Positions 1-8,032 of a stretch of 43,238 nucleotides of DNA are shown one piece after another (within the stretch, counting starts at the first letter, position 1; each line of letters begins with the position of its first letter). The DNA comes from Methylotenera oryzisoli (GTDB taxonomy: Bacteria > Pseudomonadota > Gammaproteobacteria > Burkholderiales > Methylophilaceae). The translations under genes were made by a program, and so were the position numbers. The DNA lies in the NCBI GenBank assembly GCA_945872425.1, contig CAMBZE010000006.1, positions 1-43,238 of the forward strand, read 5' to 3'. The notes under the pieces are model-generated. The model did no database searches. It was not told the DNA's origin and was given only the letters and a program-made list of their open reading frames with translations.

Positions 1-336
1 ACCGACAAACTTGATGAGAGCACCACATTAGAACCGCCGCTTAAAGGGCGAATCAGCCGCCAAGTGAAACACATGCCGATTCAAACTCAAATCACCATTA
101 CGGAGGCAGCTGAAAACACCCATCACAAGCTAGATATTATTGCGAACGACAGACCCGGCTTACTCGCCACACTGGCACAGCAATTTTTAAAACATGATAT
201 TGAGCTACACAATGCAAAAATTAACACGCTCGGTAACCGTGCTGAAGATACCTTCTTAATCTCCGCCAAAAACGGCCAAAAGTTAGATGCAGATAGCATT
301 CAATCCTTACATCAGGCACTGATGACTGACATTTAG
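1..336 (+). CDS. glnD: [Protein-PII] uridylyltransferase, C-terminal end (partial)
   Basis: The reading frame is open from base 1 and stops at TAG 334-336, so only about the last 111 residues are present. They form an ACT domain: the run around DRPGLLATLAQQFLKHDIEL followed by NAKINTLGNRAEDTFLI is the typical second ACT repeat of GlnD. GlnD uridylylates and deuridylylates the PII proteins GlnB/GlnK in response to glutamine, and the ACT domains sense glutamine. The nucleotidyltransferase and HD domains must lie upstream of the window. The call rests on ACT pattern recognition and length; another ACT protein is possible but less likely. Confidence 0.85.
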   Translation, partial: TDKLDESTTLEPPLKGRISRQVKHMPIQTQITITEAAENTHHKLDIIANDRPGLLATLAQQFLKHDIELHNAKINTLGNRAEDTFLISAKNGQKLDADSIQSLHQALMTDI

Positions 337-370
337 CCCAATCAATCAAGCCCCCCCCCCTGCAGACCAT

Positions 371-400
371 AAAAAAGGCCTCGATTTCTCAAGGCCTTCT
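371..400. terminator. Hairpin terminator after glnD
   Basis: Arms AAGGCCT (375-381) and AGGCCTT (392-398) enclose a 10-base loop. The A-run lies 5' of the stem, so the U-rich tail is good on the minus strand but weak on the plus strand, where a transcript leaving glnD meets only TCT before the mobile element begins at 403. It may still end glnD transcripts. Confidence 0.6.
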
Positions 401-402
401 AT

Positions 403-685
403 GCTAAGGAAACACTGATTAAATCCTCATGACCACGCACAAGAGGTTTGCGGGATGGGATGCTAGACAGGCGACGAGGTTAATGGTTATTCCCTTGATG
501 AGGAGCCTAACACAGCAGACCGCTCGCAAACCCTGTGCCCATCAGGGTTGCGGTAAATTTGTGCGCTTACGTATGTGTGCTCCTTGGCTTCGTAGAATAA
601 CTACGACCTGCGTCGCACGCCTCGCAATCATCACAAATTTATTCGCAACGTGGCTCATGGTGATTTAATCAGTGCTTCCTTAAGC
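403..685. mobile_element. MITE-like element with about 36-bp terminal inverted repeats
   Basis: The left end (403-437) and the reverse complement of the right end (649-685) align over about 36 bases with few mismatches. Both contain AAGGAARCACTGATTAAATC. The 283-bp interior holds a second hairpin (CGCAAACCCTG / CAGGGTTGCG near 526-553) and no credible gene. The tetranucleotide GCTA occurs at both outer edges, but the target-site duplication is not clear. The structure fits a non-autonomous insertion-sequence derivative sitting between glnD and ftsY. No transposase is present in the window. Confidence 0.75.
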
Positions 686-719
686 TAAAATAGCATAACT
701 TCTCATCCGCTAGATTCAT

Positions 720-1721
720 ATGTTCGATTTTTTCAAAAAAGATAAACCGCAACCAAATGCTAAAGCAGGCTCAGAGCAACTCGCACCTGAACCTGCTGAA
801 GCTACAGCCAGCAAAAGCTGGGCAGAGCGGCTAAAACAAGGCCTTAGCAAAACGCGTAGCCAGCTTGGCCGCCAATTAGCCGGTCTATTTGGCGGCGGTA
901 AAATTGATGCTGAAGTCTATGAGGAGCTTGAAACGATTTTGCTCACTTCAGATGTAGGCATCAGTGCCACGCAACATTTGCTGGATGACATCAAAAGCCG
1001 CGTCAAACGTCAAAATTTAGATGATACCGTGCAACTCAAAGCAGCATTGAAAGATGCTCTTTCTGACCTACTTTCACCACTGCAGAAACCATTAGTCACT
1101 GGTACAAACCAGCCGTTTATCATCATGTTAGCCGGTGTGAACGGCGCCGGCAAAACCACAACCATCGGTAAACTGGCTAATCACTTTCAATCTCAGGGTA
1201 AAAGCGTACTCATTGCCGCTGGCGACACCTTTAGGGCTGCTGCGCGCGAGCAACTGCAAGTTTGGGGTGAGCGCAATAACGTTCATGTTGTTGCCAGTGA
1301 AGGTGGCGACCCCGCCGCTGTGATGTTTGATGCCATCAACTCTGCACGCGCCAAAAATATCGACATCGTCTTAGCCGATACCGCCGGCCGCCTGCCAACA
1401 CAAATGCATTTAATGGATGAGATTGCCAAAGTGAAACGCGTGATGGACAAAGCCCTGCCAGGCGCACCACATGAAGTGTTATTGGTGCTGGATGCTAACA
1501 CGGGACAAAATGCTGTCACACAAGTCAAGACATTCGATGATGCACTTGGCGTTACAGGTCTGGTGCTCAGCAAACTTGATGGCACAGCCAAAGGTGGCGT
1601 CATTGCTGCCATTGCGCAAGCACGCCCTATCCCTATTCGCTACATTGGCATTGGTGAAGCGATTGATGATCTGCGACCATTTAATGCCAGTGAATTTATT
1701 GATGCGATGATTGATGCATAA
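720..1721 (+). CDS. ftsY: Signal recognition particle receptor FtsY
   Basis: This 333-aa protein is an SRP-family GTPase that docks ribosome-SRP complexes at the inner membrane for co-translational insertion. An acidic, variable N-terminal A region (residues 1-50) precedes the NG domain. The P-loop GVNGAGKTT is at 139-147, DTAGR at 220-224, and SKLDGTAKGG from 284 (Ser instead of the more usual Thr). Length is normal for betaproteobacteria. It heads the ftsY-ftsE-ftsX-rpoH gene order shared with many proteobacteria. ATG 720 is the first start after the mobile element, so its promoter lies within or just beyond that element's right end. Confidence 0.97.
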   Translation: MFDFFKKDKPQPNAKAGSEQLAPEPAEATASKSWAERLKQGLSKTRSQLGRQLAGLFGGGKIDAEVYEELETILLTSDVGISATQHLLDDIKSRVKRQNLDDTVQLKAALKDALSDLLSPLQKPLVTGTNQPFIIMLAGVNGAGKTTTIGKLANHFQSQGKSVLIAAGDTFRAAAREQLQVWGERNNVHVVASEGGDPAAVMFDAINSARAKNIDIVLADTAGRLPTQMHLMDEIAKVKRVMDKALPGAPHEVLLVLDANTGQNAVTQVKTFDDALGVTGLVLSKLDGTAKGGVIAAIAQARPIPIRYIGIGEAIDDLRPFNASEFIDAMIDA

Positions 1722-1772
1722 GCTGATAAAACCACGTGAAATATCCCTGCAAATTAGCGATACAATAGACAT

Positions 1773-2492
1773 ATGATTCAATTTGACCAAGTTACCAAAC
1801 GCTACCCTGGTAGCGATGAGGTTTTAAAAAACATCAGCTTTAGTGTTAACGCTGGAGAGTTTGTCTTTGTTACGGGGCACTCGGGCGCAGGCAAAAGTAC
1901 ACTACTGAAACTCATTGCAGCAACCGAACGCCCAACCAGCGGCACGGTACTTGTCGCCAATCAAAACGTCAGTCAACTCAAAGCCTCTGCCATTCCATTT
2001 TTGCGCCGTAGATTCGGACTTATTTTTCAAGACCATAAATTACTGTACGACCGCAATTGCTTTGAAAATGTAATTTTACCGTTACGCATCAATGGGGTAT
2101 CAGGCAATGAGGCCGCCAAGCGCGTACGTGCAGCCTTGGATAAAGTTGGGCTATTACACAAAGAAAAAGCCATGCCCATTACCTTGTCAGGCGGCGAACA
2201 ACAGCGCCTGGCCATTGCGCGTGCCGTGGTGAGCCGTCCTTCGATACTGATTGCAGATGAGCCCACAGGTAATTTAGATGCCAGTTACACGGCTGATATC
2301 ATGGCAATCTTCTATGCATTCAATCAAGTAGGCGTCACCGTCATTATGGCCACGCATGATGCACTGGGCATGAGTACAACCCAAAATCGAGTTCTACATC
2401 TCAATCAAGGCAAACTTGTCCCAAGCACACCCAGTCATGCCGACTTAAGTGCTTTAAATCAAACTGAGTTATCTATAGAAAAATTTGCATAA
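1773..2492 (+). CDS. ftsE: Cell division ATP-binding protein FtsE
   Basis: This 239-aa cytoplasmic ABC ATPase partners FtsX and controls septal murein hydrolases during division. The Walker A motif GHSGAGKST is at 35-43, the signature LSGGEQQR starts at 138, and the Walker B/D-loop ADEPTGNLD starts at 161. The His-switch is in MATHD. The stop overlaps the ftsX start (TAATG, shared A at 2492), showing translational coupling. The last 30 residues are a variable extension. There is no strong terminator between ftsY and ftsE. Confidence 0.97.
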   Translation: MIQFDQVTKRYPGSDEVLKNISFSVNAGEFVFVTGHSGAGKSTLLKLIAATERPTSGTVLVANQNVSQLKASAIPFLRRRFGLIFQDHKLLYDRNCFENVILPLRINGVSGNEAAKRVRAALDKVGLLHKEKAMPITLSGGEQQRLAIARAVVSRPSILIADEPTGNLDASYTADIMAIFYAFNQVGVTVIMATHDALGMSTTQNRVLHLNQGKLVPSTPSHADLSALNQTELSIEKFA

Positions 2493-3424
2493 TGAGCAAC
2501 TGGCTAAATCATCAATTACAAGCAATCAAACTTGTGCTGTCTCGTATGCGTGATAACTTATTGTCTTCATTCATGATTTGTTTAGTAGTTGGCGTTGCCA
2601 TGTGTTTGCCCAGCTTATTTTACCTAGGCATAGATAATTTATCCAAACTCACCGACCACATGCAAACTGAAACTGAAATCAGTTTATTTCTGGAATTAGA
2701 TGCAAGCTCAGACACCATCAGTGAAATTGATGCCTTATTGGCAAAAAATTCAGCAATCAAGCAGTATCACTTAATCACAAAAGATGCTGCCTGGCAGCAA
2801 CTGCAAGAGAAGTCCAAAAATAATCATGACATCAGTGATGCCGTCAACCAGCTTGGCAAGAACCCCCTGCCGGATGCATTTTTTATTCAAGCAGAATCCA
2901 CTGAACCTGAAGCGCTGGAGCTCCTTAGAAACGAGTTGCAAACCATTCCAGGAGTAGAACAAGCACTGTTCAATACTGAATGGGCCAAGCGGTTAGCCAC
3001 ACTACTCAGCTTGAGTAAGAAATTGATATTTTTTATCGCAAGCCTATTGGCGGTCGTACTGCTGGTCATTATCGGCAACACGGTACGTATGCAGATACTC
3101 ACCCAAAAAGACGAAATCGAAGTGAGCTACCTCATTGGCGCAACCAGTAGCTTTATCAGAACACCCTTTTTATATGCCGGGATGTTATATGGACTATTTG
3201 GCGGCTTACTCGCAGTTTTAATGATGATGTGGATGATTCAAACATTTAATTACTCGGTATCACAAATATCATACCTGTATAACAGCGACTTCCGATTAGC
3301 CTTATTCAACGGCGTGGTATACCTTACAGTCATTGGCTCAGCAATGCTAATTGGCTGGATCGGTTCATACTTTGCGGTTACTCGCGCCATTGCCTCCATT
3401 GTTCACCTACAAAAAAGTCATTGA
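2492..3424 (+). CDS. ftsX: Cell division protein FtsX
   Basis: This 310-aa inner-membrane partner of FtsE has an N-terminal transmembrane helix (about 25-46), then a periplasmic domain (about 50-165). Three further helices (about 165-190, 220-242 and 275-298) form the FtsX/MacB-type membrane fold. It transmits FtsE ATPase cycles to periplasmic amidase activators. The start overlaps the ftsE stop by one base. The gene ends 66 bases before rpoH, and the gap holds a CIRCE operator. Confidence 0.95.
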   Translation: MSNWLNHQLQAIKLVLSRMRDNLLSSFMICLVVGVAMCLPSLFYLGIDNLSKLTDHMQTETEISLFLELDASSDTISEIDALLAKNSAIKQYHLITKDAAWQQLQEKSKNNHDISDAVNQLGKNPLPDAFFIQAESTEPEALELLRNELQTIPGVEQALFNTEWAKRLATLLSLSKKLIFFIASLLAVVLLVIIGNTVRMQILTQKDEIEVSYLIGATSSFIRTPFLYAGMLYGLFGGLLAVLMMMWMIQTFNYSVSQISYLYNSDFRLALFNGVVYLTVIGSAMLIGWIGSYFAVTRAIASIVHLQKSH

Positions 3425-3435
3425 ACTTTTTCCTA

Positions 3436-3462
3436 CTAGCACTCTCCAATCGCGAGTGCTAA
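3436..3462 (+). promoter_or_regulatory. CIRCE operator (HrcA box) upstream of rpoH
   Basis: The sequence is CTAGCACTC, nine bases, then GAGTGCTAA. It matches the CIRCE consensus TTAGCACTC-N9-GAGTGCTAA at 17 of 18 arm positions with the exact spacer. CIRCE is bound by the heat-labile repressor HrcA, so rpoH should be derepressed on heat shock. A TTGAAC hexamer at 3421-3426 could be the -35 of a promoter whose start point falls inside the operator, but that promoter is tentative. Confidence 0.88.
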
Positions 3463-3490
3463 AATATGCAAATCGGAGGATCAAAATTCA

Positions 3491-4348
3491 ATGACCCATG
3501 CTTTAACATTACCCGCATTAACCGCCACTGACAGCCTGGAGCATTATGCCAGAGCAATCAAAGCCTACCCACTTCTTACAGCGGAGGAGGAGTACGCCCT
3601 TGCCGTCAAATTTAAGCAAGAAAATGATTTAGAGGCCGCACGCAGGCTAATTGTTTCGCATTTACGCTTGGTAGCAAGCATTGCACGTGGATACACTGGT
3701 TACGGCTTACCTCAGGCAGATTTAATTCAAGAAGGCAACATTGGGCTAATGAAGGCGGTTAAACGCTATGATCCAGAACGTGGGGTACGCTTGGTTTCTT
3801 TTGCCATGCATTGGATTAAAGCGGAAATTCACGAATATATTGTGCGCAATTGGCGTTTGGTAAAAATTGCCACCACCAAGGCGCAGCGTAAATTATTTTT
3901 TAATTTACGCAGCATGAAATCCGGTATCAACAGCATGCAATCCAGTGAAGTTGCTTATATCGCCCGTGAACTCAATGTTAAGCCTGAAGAAGTGCTTGAA
4001 ATGGAGGCGCGTCTAAATGGTCATGAAATTTCACTTGAGGCAAATATAGATGACGATAGCGATGAGCATTACAGTCCGATCGCTTACCTGCCAGACGAAG
4101 GCTTGACGCCATCAGAGGCATTGGAAGCAAAACAAACTGAAATTAACAAGACTGCGGGCTTAACAAGCGCGCTTCAAAATCTGGATGACAGAAGTCGCCG
4201 TGTCGTTGAAGCACGTTGGCTACAAGAAAACGGTGGCAAAACATTGCACGAACTTGCTGATGAATTTGGCGTTTCTGCTGAACGTATCCGTCAAATTGAG
4301 CAAAAAGCAATGCAAAAAATGAAAACATTAATGTTGGTGAGTCGCTAA
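3491..4348 (+). CDS. rpoH: Heat-shock sigma factor RpoH (sigma-32)
   Basis: This 285-aa sigma-70-family factor directs RNA polymerase to heat-shock promoters. The region 2 core is seen in DLIQEGNIGLMKAVKRYDP and SFAMHWIKAEIHEYI. The RpoH box QRKLFFNLR (132-140) separates it from housekeeping sigma factors. Region 4 with VSAERIRQIEQKAMQKM closes the protein. A good ribosome site, CGGAGGA (3474-3480), lies 10 bases before ATG 3491. Control by HrcA is suggested by the upstream CIRCE. Its product should read the clpB promoter at about 7961-7985 in this window. Confidence 0.97.
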   Translation: MTHALTLPALTATDSLEHYARAIKAYPLLTAEEEYALAVKFKQENDLEAARRLIVSHLRLVASIARGYTGYGLPQADLIQEGNIGLMKAVKRYDPERGVRLVSFAMHWIKAEIHEYIVRNWRLVKIATTKAQRKLFFNLRSMKSGINSMQSSEVAYIARELNVKPEEVLEMEARLNGHEISLEANIDDDSDEHYSPIAYLPDEGLTPSEALEAKQTEINKTAGLTSALQNLDDRSRRVVEARWLQENGGKTLHELADEFGVSAERIRQIEQKAMQKMKTLMLVSR

Positions 4349-4377
4349 CGATTGATTCCCAATTATTAAGGCTTAAC

Positions 4378-4414
4378 AAATAGAAAAAGCACGCATACGC
4401 GTGCTTTTCTATTT
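4378..4414. terminator. Bidirectional terminator between rpoH and a convergent lipoprotein gene
   Basis: A long stem pairs AAATAGAAAAAGCACGC with GCGTGCTTTTCTATTT around the loop ATAC, with one bulged A. A-runs and T-runs flank the GC core on both sides, so it can end rpoH (plus) and the lipoprotein gene (minus). Confidence 0.88.
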
Positions 4415-4427
4415 CGCGCTTCTTAAA

Positions 4428-4694
4428 TTACTTAGCAGCCGGTGCTTCTGCTGTTGAATCAGCTGTAGCTGCCTCAACAGCTAAAGCCGCCGGATCAATA
4501 GTAATGCCAGGAACGCGCTCTTCGGCCGTTGGCTCGTAGCCGCCTGCTACTGATGCAGCCGGAGCCGCTTCAACTGGCGCAACAGCTGGTGCAGGTACTG
4601 CTTCAGTCGGCGCAGCCTCTTCTTTTTCACCGCAACCAACCACCAATAAACTTGTTACACCTAATATCAATAAAGAACGCAATAATGCTGACAT
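4428..4694 (-). CDS. Small Ala/Pro-rich lipoprotein, function unknown
   Basis: This 88-aa protein has a hydrophobic signal peptide and lipobox (LVVGC, Cys21), so it should be lipidated and membrane-anchored. The mature part is dominated by Ala, Pro, Glu and Val (EEAAPTEAVPAPAVAPVEAA), followed by YEPTAEERVPGITID and an Ala-rich tail. No enzymatic motif is visible. It may be an envelope spacer lipoprotein, but no function can be assigned. The minus-strand transcript ends at the terminator shared with rpoH. Confidence 0.75.
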   Translation of the reverse strand: MSALLRSLLILGVTSLLVVGCGEKEEAAPTEAVPAPAVAPVEAAPAASVAGGYEPTAEERVPGITIDPAALAVEAATADSTAEAPAAK

Positions 4695-4831
4695 CGTATT
4701 TCCCTTTTCTACTATTAAAAATTGATAACCATTGATTTGTATTCAGTGGTTTATAGCCTAAATACTAATAGACGGCATTCTAGCTCAACTTGAATTTCCT
4801 GCAAGTAGAATTCAACTAACGAGGTCTGCAG

Positions 4832-4854
4832 TTAAGGAAACACTTATTAAACTC
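4832..4854. repeat. Solo end of the MITE family
   Basis: TTAAGGAAACACTTATTAAA matches the terminal repeat of the 403-685 element (TTAAGGAAACACTGATTAAA) with one difference. No partner end follows. A separate dyad, TTGAATT / AATTCAA, lies just before it around 4789-4816. Nothing else is seen in the 4695-4898 gap. Confidence 0.6.
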
Positions 4855-4898
4855 AACCCCATTTCGCTTGGCGGTCGACCATTTTCTGCCAGCAACCA

Positions 4899-5318
4899 TT
4901 ACTCGCCTATCAGGTGAAAAATCACTCTGCGCTTACTTGGCACATGGCGATGTTCATACAAAAAAATGCCTTGCCATTGGCCCAAAGCAGCTTTACCTTC
5001 TAATAACGGAATAGACAAATGCGTTTGGGTAAGCGCCGTACGCACGTGCGCGGGCATGTCATCCGGCCCCTCAACTGTGTGAATAAATAATGGGTCGCCA
5101 TCAGGAATTAAGCGGTTAAAAAACGCATCCATATCCACCAGCACCTCGTGATCATAGTTTTCGTTAATTAAAAGACTTGCCGATGTATGTTGAATATACA
5201 ATGTGATTAAACCTGTGCGTAATCCGCTATTTCCAGCCCAGGCAACGACTTCCGGCGTGATGTCATAAAGTTTTCGACCCTGCGTACTAACGCTGATTTG
5301 ATGTGTTTTTTGTTGCAT
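4899..5318 (-). CDS. yjbQ: YjbQ/UPF0047 family protein
   Basis: This 139-aa protein matches the single-domain YjbQ (UPF0047) family in length and motifs. HTSASLLINENYDHEVL and HTVEGPDDMPAHVRTAL carry the conserved histidines, and IPLLEGKAALGQWQGIFLYEHR is the C-terminal signature. The E. coli homologue has been reported to have weak thiamine-phosphate synthase activity, but the physiological role is uncertain. It starts 12 bases after the clpB stop and is probably co-transcribed with it. Confidence 0.88.
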   Translation of the reverse strand: MQQKTHQISVSTQGRKLYDITPEVVAWAGNSGLRTGLITLYIQHTSASLLINENYDHEVLVDMDAFFNRLIPDGDPLFIHTVEGPDDMPAHVRTALTQTHLSIPLLEGKAALGQWQGIFLYEHRHVPSKRRVIFHLIGE

Positions 5319-5330
5319 CTATTTTCCGAA

Positions 5331-7922
5331 TCAATTTTTAGATGTTGAAAACACGATCTTACCCGCCTTCACGTCAACTCTGACAGTATCTTTAGCGACA
5401 AAATTCCCCGCCAGTATTTCACGCGCCAATGGGTTTTCAATTTCACTCTGTATTGCACGTTTAAGTGGGCGCGCACCGTACACCGGATCAAACCCTGCAT
5501 TCGCAATTTCCGCAATCGCAGCATCGGTCAACTCCAATTGCATATCCATCGCATTCAGGCGTTTGGCCAAGTACTGCAACTGAATCGCTGCAATCGATTT
5601 AATATTCGCCTCGTCAAGCGCATGAAACACCACAACCTCATCAATACGGTTAACGAATTCAGGTCTAAAATGTGTTTTCACTTCGCCCATCACTGCCAAC
5701 TTCACTACTTGATAATCCTGATCGGCCATGCTTTGTATCATCTGAGAACCTAAATTCGAGGTCATGATAATAACGGTGTTTTTGAAATCAACCGTGCGCC
5801 CTTGGCCATCGGTTAAGCGTCCATCATCCAACACCTGCAACAATACATTAAACACATCCGGGTGCGCTTTTTCCACCTCATCCAGCAGAATTACACTGTA
5901 AGGTTTGCGACGCACGGCCTCTGTGAGCGTGCCGCCCTCTTCATAGCCCACATAGCCAGGAGGCGCGCCAATCATACGTGCGACTGAATGCTTCTCCATA
6001 AATTCACTCATATCAATTCGAATTAAATGGTCTTCGGAATCAAACAAGAAGTTTGCCAGCGATTTACAAAGTTCGGTTTTACCCACACCGGTCGGCCCCA
6101 AGAATAAAAAACTGCCATAAGGACGATTGGGGTCACCCAAGCCAGAGCGCGAACGACGAATAGCATCCGATACCAAACGCACGGCTTCATTTTGCCCAAC
6201 AACGCGCTCGTGCAGTTTAGCTTCCATGGTTAGCAGTTTTTCACGTTCCCCTGTCATCATTTTGCTCACCGGGATGCCTGTTGCACGACTGACCACTTCG
6301 GCAATTTCGTCGGCACCAACTTCCGTGCGCAGCATTCTGTGTTTACCTGAACCTGCACTCGCTTCAGCACTGGAAGCTTGCTTCAACTGCGCTTCGAGCT
6401 GTGGCAATTTTCCGTATTGCAGTTCAGAAACCTTCTGCCAGTCGCCTTTACGCGTGGCTTCTTCCATCTCGAATTTTATTTTCTCAATCGCCTCTTTAAT
6501 ATGTGCAGAGCCTTGCACCTGCGCCTTTTCTGCCTTCCATATTTCTTCTAAGTCAGCGTACTCTTTCTCGAGTTTAGTAATTTCCTCTTCAATCAATTCA
6601 AAGCGTTTTTTACTGCCTTCATCTTTTTCACGACGCACGGCTTCACGCTCAATCTTGAGCTGAATCAATCTACGCTCCAACTTATCCATAATTTCCGGCT
6701 TGGAATCAATTTCCATTTTAATGCGACTCGCCGCTTCATCAATCAAGTCAATCGCTTTATCCGGTAAAAAACGGTCAGTAATGTATCGATGTGAAAGCTC
6801 CGCCGCCGCCACAATCGCCGGGTCGGTAATTTCCACACCATGATGCAACTCATATTTCTCTTGCAAGCCGCGTAAAATGGCAATGGTCGCCTCAACCGTT
6901 GGCTCATCGACCAATACTTTTTGGAAACGACGCTCTAATGCCGCATCTTTTTCAATGTACTTACGGTATTCATCCAAGGTGGTTGCGCCTACGCAATGCA
7001 ACTCACCGCGCGCCAAAGCCGGCTTGAGCATATTGCCGGCATCCATTGCGCCCTCTGCCTTGCCCGCGCCGACCATGGTATGAATTTCATCAATAAACAC
7101 GATCGTTTGACCTTCATCCTGCGCCAATTCTTTCAGTACAGATTTCAAACGTTCTTCAAATTCACCTCGATACTTGGCGCCTGCCAACAAAGCTGCCATA
7201 TCCAGTGACAATACTTTTTTGCCTTTTAGCGATTCTGGAACTTCACCGTTCACAATACGCTGCGCCAAGCCTTCAACAATGGCGGTCTTACCCACGCCAG
7301 GCTCACCAATCAGCACCGGGTTATTTTTAGTGCGGCGCTGCAATACCTGTATGGCGCGGCGTATTTCATCATCGCGCCCGATGACAGGGTCAAGCTTACC
7401 AAGACGCGCTCTTTCGGTTAGGTCCAATGTGTATTTTTTTAATGACTCGCGCTGACCTTCTGCCTCTTGGCTATCAACACTTTCATGCCCACGCACTGCT
7501 TGAATCGCGGCCTCTAGTGCCGTTTTTGTTAACCCGTTCTGTTTAAGTAGCTTGCCGGCCTCGCCTTTATCGTCAGCCAGCGCCAATAAGAACATCTCAC
7601 TCGCAATGTAGGCATCACCGCGTTTTTGCGCAAGTTTGTCAGTCACGTTGAGCAAATTATTCAAATCACGGGAAATCGCAACCTCACCGCTAGCATCGGA
7701 AGATTTAGGCAGGTTTGCAATCGCAGTATTCAAACCGGATTTAAGTTGATTAAGCTGCACACCAGCACGCGCCAGCAATGACGCCGTACCGCCATCCTCC
7801 TGCGACAGCAAGGCTTGCAATAAATGCTGCGGCTCAATCGCCGTATTATCCGCTCCTAGCGCAATACTTTGCGCATCGCTTATCGCCTGTTGAAATTTAG
7901 TCGTTAATTTGTCAAAACGCAT
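5331..7922 (-). CDS. clpB: Disaggregase ClpB (Hsp100)
   Basis: This 863-aa protein is the ATP-driven hexameric disaggregase that works with DnaK. An N-terminal Clp double repeat (about 1-145) precedes AAA1 with Walker A GEPGVGKT (206-213). A coiled-coil middle domain (about 410-525) follows, then AAA2 with Walker A GPTGVGKT (609-616) and MTSNLG sensor 1. Length is that of standard ClpB; the middle domain excludes ClpA. ATG 7922 is preceded by CGGGAGTG. A sigma-32 promoter lies 38 bases upstream. Confidence 0.98.
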   Translation of the reverse strand: MRFDKLTTKFQQAISDAQSIALGADNTAIEPQHLLQALLSQEDGGTASLLARAGVQLNQLKSGLNTAIANLPKSSDASGEVAISRDLNNLLNVTDKLAQKRGDAYIASEMFLLALADDKGEAGKLLKQNGLTKTALEAAIQAVRGHESVDSQEAEGQRESLKKYTLDLTERARLGKLDPVIGRDDEIRRAIQVLQRRTKNNPVLIGEPGVGKTAIVEGLAQRIVNGEVPESLKGKKVLSLDMAALLAGAKYRGEFEERLKSVLKELAQDEGQTIVFIDEIHTMVGAGKAEGAMDAGNMLKPALARGELHCVGATTLDEYRKYIEKDAALERRFQKVLVDEPTVEATIAILRGLQEKYELHHGVEITDPAIVAAAELSHRYITDRFLPDKAIDLIDEAASRIKMEIDSKPEIMDKLERRLIQLKIEREAVRREKDEGSKKRFELIEEEITKLEKEYADLEEIWKAEKAQVQGSAHIKEAIEKIKFEMEEATRKGDWQKVSELQYGKLPQLEAQLKQASSAEASAGSGKHRMLRTEVGADEIAEVVSRATGIPVSKMMTGEREKLLTMEAKLHERVVGQNEAVRLVSDAIRRSRSGLGDPNRPYGSFLFLGPTGVGKTELCKSLANFLFDSEDHLIRIDMSEFMEKHSVARMIGAPPGYVGYEEGGTLTEAVRRKPYSVILLDEVEKAHPDVFNVLLQVLDDGRLTDGQGRTVDFKNTVIIMTSNLGSQMIQSMADQDYQVVKLAVMGEVKTHFRPEFVNRIDEVVVFHALDEANIKSIAAIQLQYLAKRLNAMDMQLELTDAAIAEIANAGFDPVYGARPLKRAIQSEIENPLAREILAGNFVAKDTVRVDVKAGKIVFSTSKN

Positions 7923-7960
7923 ATTTCACTCCCGTGTTCAAAAGTTAACCTGCGGATAAC

Positions 7961-7987
7961 ATGGGGCTGAATACTTGTTTTTCAATA
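7961..7987 (-). promoter_or_regulatory. Sigma-32 heat-shock promoter of clpB
   Basis: On the minus strand, TTGAA (7985-7981), 14 bases, then CCCCATGTT (from 7966) matches the sigma-32 consensus CTTGAA-N13-15-CCCCATnT. A TATAAT on the plus strand at 7988-7993 abuts the -35 and may serve the divergent ccoI gene, so the two promoters would overlap. Confidence 0.85.
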
Positions 7988-8032
7988 TATAATTGTGCTT
8001 TGTAAAGTTTGAAAAATCTTAGGGAAGCGCTG

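Noticed and set aside
429-668. 79-aa open frame inside the MITE-like element
   Set aside because: It spans the inverted ends of the element, has no ribosome site, and its sequence matches no recognisable family.
6127-6663. 178-aa open frame antisense to clpB
   Set aside because: Ser/Cys-rich shadow frame opposite a strongly conserved gene; no start signal.
8009-8032. Longer ccoI start at TTG 8009
   Set aside because: No ribosome site there, whereas AGGGA precedes ATG 8033.
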